Notes under the pieces: model-generated
Told to the model about the DNA's origin: nothing
The model's input: the letters and a program-made list of their open reading frames with translations, nothing else
Database searches by the model: none
Shown here: positions 5,455-10,896 of the stretch, in pieces
Position numbering within the stretch: position 1 is the stretch's first letter
How the letters are laid out: each line of letters begins with the position of its first letter
Origin: an uncultured Brevibacterium sp.
Lineage (GTDB): Bacteria > Actinomycetota > Actinomycetes > Actinomycetales > Brevibacteriaceae
Assembly: GCA_902489215.1 (NCBI GenBank)
Contig: CABTZE010000062.1
Location: forward strand, 1 to 10,896
Reading direction: 5' to 3'
DNA length: 10,896 bases
Program-made: the position numbers and the translations under genes

Positions 5455-8400
5455 TCATTCAAAGCGCAGCTGTCCCGAACGAATCAGGTCGGCGAGCTTC
5501 TTCTGCGCTTCAGCGGAATAGATTGGGCTCTTAAAGCTCCCCGATGACGATGTTCCTTCGTACATGGCGATACCCAGCTCCACACCAGCATCAGTGGGCA
5601 TCTTTGTCTTCTCAACGTCAACCAGCAGCCCAGCATCGATCAGAGCCTTATTGGCCTGTGTGGCTTTCAGTGTTGAATCAGCCGGCAGAACGCCGTCCGT
5701 TTTCAGCTGGGCGAGCACGGTACTCAGCACGTCGTACCCTGGACTGTTGCGGTCAACAAGCGGAATGTTCGAACTCGGCCGGGGCACTGATGCCGACTGT
5801 GGTGCCCGCTGTGGTTTCGGCGGCACAGTCTGAGGTGGCTGGGGTGCCTGAGGTGCGGGAACTTCAGTCTTCTCCTCACGAGGTGGAGCTTGTGTCCCGT
5901 GCTCCTGTTCTGCTGCGACGGGATCCGGCTGCTGCTGTTCACCGAATTCAGCCGGGTCTTTGACCGCAAACTGGCGGACCAGCGAGAACACGGGGCCGGT
6001 GTCGGTCCACCGTTTCTGGCCGCCGACGACGATGAAGAGATCTTTTGCCCGGGAAACGGCAACGTTCATCAGCTCGAGCGTTGTGTCGATGAAACTGGCG
6101 GTTCCGGACTTGTCGCCATACACCGACGAAAACAGCACAACAGCGCGTTCTGCTCCCTGCAGACGGTGCGCGGTTCCAACGGTGATGCTCTGCGCGATCT
6201 CCGTGTCGAATTTCTGTCGTATCTTCTGCTCGATCAGCCGCGCTTGGGCGGCAAAGGGTGTGACAACGCCGATCAGCTCTTTGTTCTTTTCGGCGTCGCG
6301 GTCAGGATTGTAGATGTTTTGGAAGAAGCTGAAGTTCCTGCCGATCCAGTCGGCGATGTCTTCGGCTTCTTTGTGATTAACGCGGCTGCTGCCCTTTTTC
6401 TGATCTTCTGATCCGGAAACTTCCCGGAACAGGAAGGGGCGCGCCACTGCGTCTTTCAGCTTGTACTTGCCCAGTGGGCGGCTGGGTTTGAGAAGGCCGT
6501 TGTACAGCAGATCGTTGCAGTAGTTGATGATGTCATCGTGGCATCGGAAGTGCTCGGCAAGGAACAGCCCCGGGGTCTTGTCCGGTCCGTAATGCCACCT
6601 GGTGGCCGTACTGGCTGCCGCCATGATTGAAGAGGGGTCTGACGAGGTCAGTCCCTCAGCCTTCAGATTGTCCCAAAGCGCCCCCAGACCACAGCCGGAT
6701 GCCATAACCTGATCACTTTCGGGATCAATGCTCCATACCGGGGCCAGCTGCTGCACGTCACCGACGACAAGCGCCCGTTTGGGCAGCGCGAAACCGGCAG
6801 CACCGACAGATACATCAACCTGTCCGGCCTCATCGACAATGAGCAGATCGGGCCTGCCCAGGTCATAGACGGACCGTTCCGCTTCTTTCGAGTACAGCCT
6901 GAAGTACTTGGGCAGCTGGTATGCGGTCATAACGAAGCACGGGGTGAGTGCGGCAGCCTGCTTCCAGTACTTGTCCATAACTTCAACTGTGGTGCGGTAC
7001 CGCTCGTCACTGGGGACAAAGCCGGTGGCTTCACCACTGCTTTCAGCCGCGGCCAGCCACTGAGCCTCGTACAGGTGAACCGCCAACCAGAACTGGGCGT
7101 AGCGGACAGTTGTGTCGAGCGCCTGGTCAAGCTCATACAAGTTAGAAGCGCGTGCGATCTTTTCGACCTGTTCGTCACTCAGACGGCCGAGCGCTTTGAG
7201 CGCAGTCAGTGATTCCCGAGCTTTTGTTCGGAAGACTTCAGAAGCGCTCTCTGCCTGTCGCCGCGTGTACTCAATCTGCTGGTCCAGCTGCTGCACGTGG
7301 CTCTGCGCAGAGTTGATGAGGTTGGTGTAGGCAGTGATGTAGGCGGCCACAGATGACTGTGGACCAGCAGGCCCCGCATAATTCGAGTTGAATTCCAGCA
7401 CAAACGATTCCTGTGCGGGATCAACGTTCTGCCCGCCGGCAGTGAGTTCGGCGTACTTTTCCTGCCAGAAGTCGCGGAATCCTTGAATCCCTTGAATGTA
7501 GGACACGACCTCCTCACGCTGCTGCTGGAGTGCTTCGGGGCCAGCGCCAACCTGTTCGTCCAAGTCGCTGCGCAGTCCAATGAGGCGCGTGCGGTGTCTG
7601 TCGGACATGACGAGGACTTTGTGGAGCAGCTCGGCCGCCTCCGTCGCGGTCTTCGGCGCCTGCGGAAGCAAGGGCCCGCTGTAGTCGGCCAGCTGGGCAT
7701 AGAAGTACGCCCGAGCCCCTTCTGTGTATGCGGGATCCGAATACACGCTGTACACGCCGCCTTTGCGGATGTCCTCCACCAAGTAGCCGGCGTCTTTTGC
7801 CTGTTTGAATTTGCTTCCCGCGGGGCAGTACGTGGCCAAGCCCGGCAGCGGGTTGTCTCCCGCACCGTCTTCTGCTGCAACCGGAAGCCATCGGTGTTCT
7901 AGAACATCGGGATCGTCCTTGGTGACTTTCCCAAACGAATCGATGATGTTCGTAACCGCCTGGTTGTTGGTCGACGTGCCGACGATGAGCGGAGCGGGTT
8001 TCCCTTCGAGCGCATGCTTGACGATGAGGGTGGCAACCACGGACTGCAGCATGGTCGTCTTGCCGGTTCCCGGCGGACCGCTGACCGCCGTGAGCGAACT
8101 GTCGCCGGCTTCGCAGTCGTGCAGAAAAGCGTGCACGGCACGGCGCTGCGATTCGGTCAGACCGAATTCATCGCTCATACTGCCGAGCGAGTAACGCGCA
8201 GACTCCTTGAGCCACCGCCTATCCAGATCGATGACATCAGAGTCCGCACGGCTGCTGGGCGAACCTGACAGCATTCGCTGGTACACGGGCGCGTTCTCAA
8301 GGCCACCGTCAATCAGGTGCTGGTAGAGGTCGAGGATCCCTCCGTTGGCTTTGATGACCTGGTCAGCAGTGACAAAGCAGACGTCTTCGATGATTTTGGC

Positions 8401-8979
8401 GTCCACATCCGCGGCGACGTTGGGAAGCTCCGCATCTCTGACGGATGAGAACAGATCGAAGCTCATGTCGACGACATCCGACCAGTTCTCGATGTTTGAT
8501 TCGAGTTCGAGCCCCTTGCCGGTGCGCCATTTCCAGAAGTCGGACATGTCGCCGACCATGACTTCGCGGTCTTCCGTTCCCTTTGACCTCATGCGGCGGG
8601 CGGGAATCCACGGTTCGGCGGTTGAAAGATCAGCAGCCAGGTTGCCTTCGTGGTCAAGTGATGCTGGCAAAAGCAGCAGGCCCGCGATGTCTTTTTCGCG
8701 TTTTAAGGTCACAAGCGACAGGATCACGTCGATTGGGTCGCGGTTTTTGTCACGTGCGGAGGGCTTGCTGCCCGCTGCCCCGCCTTTCTTCCCCTTGTTC
8801 TTCTTGTCGTCAGCAAGCTTGAACAGCTCATCGGTGATTTTCCGGTTCAGCTTTCCGCTTTTGACTTCGGCGATGTCAACAGTGCGGTACGAAGTGGAAG
8901 CGCCAAAGCTCTGGTCGCCAAGGTTTGACCGTTCCTGGACCTGCTTGTAGTACGAGGTGAGGTTGAGAATCCGAGACAT
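5455..8979 (-). CDS. Large SF1B (Upf1/Dna2-like, AAA_11/AAA_12) helicase-ATPase with unknown N- and C-terminal regions
   Basis: This protein has 1174 residues. The N-terminal roughly 270 residues are unrecognised and carry a Lys/Gly-rich stretch near 58-75. The motor follows: Q-motif-like FGLTESQRRAV (272-282), Walker A GPPGTGKTT (301-309), motif Ia-like GTSTNNQAV (334-342), Walker B VDEAG (715-719), motif III GDVQQL (740-745), motif IV region AEHFRCHDDI (808-817), motif V VGTAHRLQGAE (934-944) and motif VI MNVAVSRAK (971-979). These are the landmarks of the Upf1/Dna2-type SF1B branch, expected to translocate 5'-3' on DNA or RNA. About 370 residues separate motifs Ia and II, partly coiled coil. 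A Pro/Gln-rich linker (about 1011-1069) leads to a roughly 105-residue C-terminal domain. All catalytic motifs look intact. The ATG at 8979 is preferred (GGAG 8 bases upstream) over the GTG at 8988. It interrupts the Tad operon; nothing seen links it to pilus assembly. A nucleic-acid maintenance or defence role is possible but unproven. Confidence 0.88.
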   Translation of the reverse strand: MSRILNLTSYYKQVQERSNLGDQSFGASTSYRTVDIAEVKSGKLNRKITDELFKLADDKKNKGKKGGAAGSKPSARDKNRDPIDVILSLVTLKREKDIAGLLLLPASLDHEGNLAADLSTAEPWIPARRMRSKGTEDREVMVGDMSDFWKWRTGKGLELESNIENWSDVVDMSFDLFSSVRDAELPNVAADVDAKIIEDVCFVTADQVIKANGGILDLYQHLIDGGLENAPVYQRMLSGSPSSRADSDVIDLDRRWLKESARYSLGSMSDEFGLTESQRRAVHAFLHDCEAGDSSLTAVSGPPGTGKTTMLQSVVATLIVKHALEGKPAPLIVGTSTNNQAVTNIIDSFGKVTKDDPDVLEHRWLPVAAEDGAGDNPLPGLATYCPAGSKFKQAKDAGYLVEDIRKGGVYSVYSDPAYTEGARAYFYAQLADYSGPLLPQAPKTATEAAELLHKVLVMSDRHRTRLIGLRSDLDEQVGAGPEALQQQREEVVSYIQGIQGFRDFWQEKYAELTAGGQNVDPAQESFVLEFNSNYAGPAGPQSSVAAYITAYTNLINSAQSHVQQLDQQIEYTRRQAESASEVFRTKARESLTALKALGRLSDEQVEKIARASNLYELDQALDTTVRYAQFWLAVHLYEAQWLAAAESSGEATGFVPSDERYRTTVEVMDKYWKQAAALTPCFVMTAYQLPKYFRLYSKEAERSVYDLGRPDLLIVDEAGQVDVSVGAAGFALPKRALVVGDVQQLAPVWSIDPESDQVMASGCGLGALWDNLKAEGLTSSDPSSIMAAASTATRWHYGPDKTPGLFLAEHFRCHDDIINYCNDLLYNGLLKPSRPLGKYKLKDAVARPFLFREVSGSEDQKKGSSRVNHKEAEDIADWIGRNFSFFQNIYNPDRDAEKNKELIGVVTPFAAQARLIEQKIRQKFDTEIAQSITVGTAHRLQGAERAVVLFSSVYGDKSGTASFIDTTLELMNVAVSRAKDLFIVVGGQKRWTDTGPVFSLVRQFAVKDPAEFGEQQQPDPVAAEQEHGTQAPPREEKTEVPAPQAPQPPQTVPPKPQRAPQSASVPRPSSNIPLVDRNSPGYDVLSTVLAQLKTDGVLPADSTLKATQANKALIDAGLLVDVEKTKMPTDAGVELGIAMYEGTSSSGSFKSPIYSAEAQKKLADLIRSGQLRFE

Positions 8980-9145
8980 CTGAGTCACTCCGAAAGCTGA
9001 AGCTAAGGCGTTCTGGCTGGTACAGCCTCAGACTAACAACGGGGTGTGACATAACACTCGAATCGCTCGTGATACGAATTATCTGGTCGGACTGCCCCAG
9101 GCGACTGGTAGCGAATCGCAGCTGAACCCGCCGCACCAGATCCTG
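8980..9145. other. Intergenic leader of the SF1B helicase gene
   Basis: These 166 bases separate tadC from the helicase, in contrast to the 4-bp overlaps upstream. They are more AT-rich than the flanking tad genes and are the likely place for the helicase promoter. On the minus strand GATAAT, one mismatch from a -10 box, lies at about 9079-9084, but no good -35 sits at the right distance. The octamer CGAATCGC occurs twice in direct orientation (9059-9066 and 9112-9119). A small inverted repeat GGCTG-GTA-CAGCC at 9015-9027 lies in the presumed untranslated leader. No T-tailed terminator for tadC was seen. Confidence 0.4.
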
Positions 9146-9784
9146 TCACCCGAACAGCACCGACATGTCGTCGATGAGGGTGAGCACCACGGGAACGACG
9201 CCCAGCAGAATGAACGCGGGCAGAATGCACGCCCCCAGCGGAATCACCAGCTGCACTCCCAGTTTCGCCGCCGCCAGCCTCCGGCGCTGATGTTCAGCCC
9301 GCCGCAGGTCGTAGGCCATAGCGGACAGCAGGCCGGCGAGTGCCGCACCGGTCTGGGCTGAGAAGCGGATGAGCACAATGACTTCACTCAGATGCTGATC
9401 ATCAAAATCCGTTTGCCCCAGTTCAAGGGCCCGGCTCAGCGCACCCAGATTCGACCGGTCACCGCCAGCCGCTGCAGCCAGGGCCAAAGCCCGCCCAATC
9501 GGCAAACCCGCGCGAAGGCAAATAGCTGTCAGCTCAAGATCGAAGGCGAGCGCCTCAACATCAGATTCACCGTTCTCACTCTTCTGTTTACGGCTCCGAT
9601 CCATCCAAGCGGCCAGCCCGCCGGAGGAACGCTTCCCCTCACCCGGTTTCGCACTCTCAGCACCAGCGCCGGCCCCACCACCAGCGCCACCATTAAGCAC
9701 CCGCTTGAGCCGCGCATCAGAGTCCCCTATCCACAGCCACACGGCAGCGGCAATAAGCAGCGCAGCAACCAGTCCGACCATCAT
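9146..9784 (-). CDS. tadC: TadC-like inner-membrane platform protein (T2SSF domain)
   Basis: This is a 212-residue membrane protein. An N-terminal helix (about 3-19) is followed by a Gly/Ala-rich low-complexity linker (32-43) and a basic stretch. Then comes a type II secretion F domain: FDLELTAICLRAGLPIGRAL (81-100), SAQTGAALAGLLSAMAYDLR (142-161), a very basic R-R-A-E-H-Q-R-R-R turn, and C-terminal membrane helices (about 176-203). With TadB it should form the cytoplasmic-membrane platform on which TadA acts during Flp assembly. The start ATG at 9784 overlaps the tadB stop as ATGA and has AAAAGGG 4 bases upstream; it is followed by a second in-frame ATG. The longer open frame up to 9853 is just extension into tadB. 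The protein is short compared with proteobacterial TadC, as is usual for the actinobacterial Rv3657c-like version. Confidence 0.87.
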   Translation of the reverse strand: MMVGLVAALLIAAAVWLWIGDSDARLKRVLNGGAGGGAGAGAESAKPGEGKRSSGGLAAWMDRSRKQKSENGESDVEALAFDLELTAICLRAGLPIGRALALAAAAGGDRSNLGALSRALELGQTDFDDQHLSEVIVLIRFSAQTGAALAGLLSAMAYDLRRAEHQRRRLAAAKLGVQLVIPLGACILPAFILLGVVPVVLTLIDDMSVLFG

Positions 9785-10503
9785 TGTGCCCTTTTCAACA
9801 TGCGGCGCATCCACAGCCGACCGACCACCAGAAGAACCGCCCCGCTGACACACGAGACCGCGCCGGGAACAGAAGTCAACAGTTCCACCGGATCAGCGCC
9901 GATGAGCACCGCCAGACCGAGCGACAGAAGCGGCAGCGCGGTGAGCACCTTCACGGTGGACTGGGGTCCGGCCAGCGCAATGGCCCGCTCCCGAGCCGAA
10001 TCTGTCTGCATCCGCGCAGTCTTCGCGAAGCGCTCCAGAAGATTCGCCGCCGGAGCACCCGCAGATTCGGCAACAAACCACACAGACGCCATGTGCAGCA
10101 GAATGTCCTTCGACTGCGCTGGCAGGCCCTCCGCCTGCGCGGCGATTGCCTGATGCGGGGCAGACCCAAGCTCAGCGGACCGTGCCGCCGTGGCCAATGC
10201 CGTCTGCAGGTCTTCAGGCCCGGGCAGCTTCGACAGGTGTTCCAACACCGCCGCCGGTGCCGCGCCCACACGCAGCAGTTCCGCAGACCGGTCAATGACG
10301 GCGATAGCGGCCGCCGCATGTTCTTCATCAGCTGCGTCCGACTTGCGAAACCGTCGCACCAGACCCTGCAGGCCACCACCCGCACGCGTCCGAGGCCCAT
10401 CCGGATCATCGCGCAGCAGCAGCTTATTCAGCCGCCTTTCGGCGGGGTCCCACACCCACAGCCCAGCCGCCACAGCGGCCAGCAGCGCAGCGAGCACGAT
10501 CAT
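9781..10503 (-). CDS. tadB: TadB-like inner-membrane platform protein (T2SSF domain)
   Basis: This is a 240-residue membrane protein. An N-terminal helix (1-17) precedes a basic, proline-containing linker. Residues about 68-200 match a T2SSF domain, with the recognisable run VWFVAESAGAPAANLLERFA (141-160) followed by R-E-R-A-I-A-L-A-G-P-Q-S. Two C-terminal membrane helices follow (about 185-202 and 213-228), ending in a basic W-M-R-R-M-L-K-R tail. It pairs with TadC as the platform of the Tad pilus machine; the family equivalent is Rv3658c. The ATG at 10503 overlaps the tadA stop codon (ATGA) and the stop overlaps the tadC start, so tadA-tadB-tadC should be translated in a coupled way. Confidence 0.87.
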   Translation of the reverse strand: MIVLAALLAAVAAGLWVWDPAERRLNKLLLRDDPDGPRTRAGGGLQGLVRRFRKSDAADEEHAAAAIAVIDRSAELLRVGAAPAAVLEHLSKLPGPEDLQTALATAARSAELGSAPHQAIAAQAEGLPAQSKDILLHMASVWFVAESAGAPAANLLERFAKTARMQTDSARERAIALAGPQSTVKVLTALPLLSLGLAVLIGADPVELLTSVPGAVSCVSGAVLLVVGRLWMRRMLKRAQ

Positions 10504-10896
10504 GACCGCTCCCCCTGCTTCCGCCTCAACCAGTCAACGAAACCAGCCCAGCCGGCACCAGCCCCGTGTTCAGCGCTCCACACTGTCGCCAAGTCCGCCG
10601 AGGTGCCGCTCGCCTCGGCCACCACCTCGCCAGCGGTCTGGGGTTCGGTTGGGGCAGTGTGGTCGGCACTTGTGCGAGCGGCGATTTCAGCGAGTTTCCT
10701 GTGCCCGTCGCGTCCGCGGGCGATGTGCAGGATGACATCTATTGCCGTCATCGACTGGGAGCGCACAGCCTCCGGGCTCATACCCGCAAGCGCCCCGAGC
10801 GCTTCGAGACGGGCGGGAACGGCGGCCGCGGGATTCGCGTGGATAGTGGGACACCCACCCTCGTGACCGGGGTTGAGCGCGGTGGGCATGTCGCGG
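10500..10896 (-). CDS. tadA: TadA-type secretion ATPase, C-terminal part (5' end beyond the window)
   Basis: The frame is open to the right edge, so the ATG at 10889 is internal; about 131 residues are present. They begin with R-D-M-P-T-A-L-N-P-G-H-E-G-G-C-P-T-I-H-A-N, the conserved post-Walker-B segment of TadA/CpaF-type pilus ATPases (consensus TALNTGHEGG..TxHAN). A-R-L-E-A-L follows, then A-I-D-V-I-L-H-I-A-R-G-R-D-G-H-R-K-L-A-E-I, all typical of the actinobacterial neighbourhood ATPase (Rv3659c type). The Walker A and B motifs lie outside the window. A tail of about 45 residues, Ala/Thr/Glu-rich, ends the protein. It powers Flp assembly from the cytoplasmic face of the membrane. The stop overlaps the tadB start. 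Confidence 0.92.
   Translation of the reverse strand, partial: RDMPTALNPGHEGGCPTIHANPAAAVPARLEALGALAGMSPEAVRSQSMTAIDVILHIARGRDGHRKLAEIAARTSADHTAPTEPQTAGEVVAEASGTSADLATVWSAEHGAGAGWAGFVDWLRRKQGERS

Noticed and set aside
5890..6411. 173-codon plus-strand open frame opposite the large helicase
   Set aside because: It is antisense to helicase motifs V and VI, with no supporting features.
5455..8979. Assignment of the large helicase to a named defence system
   Set aside because: Only the motor is recognisable. No nuclease, methylase or other defence partner lies next to it in the window, so a specific system cannot be claimed.
9784..10866. 360-codon plus-strand open frame opposite tadA/tadB
   Set aside because: The product is Arg/Pro/Ser-rich and low in hydrophobic structure, and it runs antisense across two genes with clear Tad motifs.

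Overview
The window looks chromosomal and comes from a GC-rich actinobacterium (Actinomycetota). The main evidence is the lineage-typical 'helicase/secretion neighbourhood': a DEAD/DEAH-type helicase with a C-terminal zinc-binding domain beside a minimal Tad/Flp pilus operon (TadA, TadB, TadC, DUF4244-type Flp, TadE-like, TadG-like). The same set is known in mycobacteria (Rv3649 and Rv3654c-Rv3659c region). The absence of secretin and outer-membrane Tad parts fits a monoderm cell. I cannot name a genus.

Layout. 1-1569 (+) is the C-terminal two thirds of the neighbourhood helicase, cut by the left edge. Everything else is on the minus strand, so read it from right to left. The tadA 3' part (10896-10500), tadB (10503-9781) and tadC (9784-9146) are joined by 4-bp ATGA overlaps. 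After a 166-bp gap comes a very large SF1B-type helicase/ATPase gene (8979-5455), closed by a long-stem terminator (5348-5383). The Tad operon then resumes with flp (5276-5061), a TadE-like minor pilin and a TadG-like protein (4618-4223). Next are a DASS/SLC13-type anion transporter (4131-2530) and a short-chain dehydrogenase/reductase (2465-1662), which converges on the first helicase.

How the genes work together. TadA (ATPase) and TadB/TadC (inner-membrane platform) should assemble Flp, with the TadE-like and TadG-like proteins as minor components. The TadZ/CpaE-like protein and the prepilin peptidase are not in the window. The locus is split twice compared with the compact arrangement I know from other actinobacteria: the 1174-residue helicase sits between tadC and flp, and the transporter plus reductase sit between the TadG-like gene and the neighbourhood helicase. 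The large helicase has its own terminator and reads as an independent cassette. It has an uncharacterised N-terminal region, a roughly 370-residue partly coiled-coil insertion in the motor, a Pro/Gln-rich linker and an unrecognised C-terminal domain. It is the least explained gene here.

Regulation. A perfect 18-bp inverted repeat of TetR-operator style lies directly upstream of the reductase start codon, but no regulator gene is in view. A shorter palindrome lies upstream of the transporter. No tRNA, rRNA, CRISPR array, insertion sequence or attachment site was seen, and no gene-free stretch exceeds about 180 bases.
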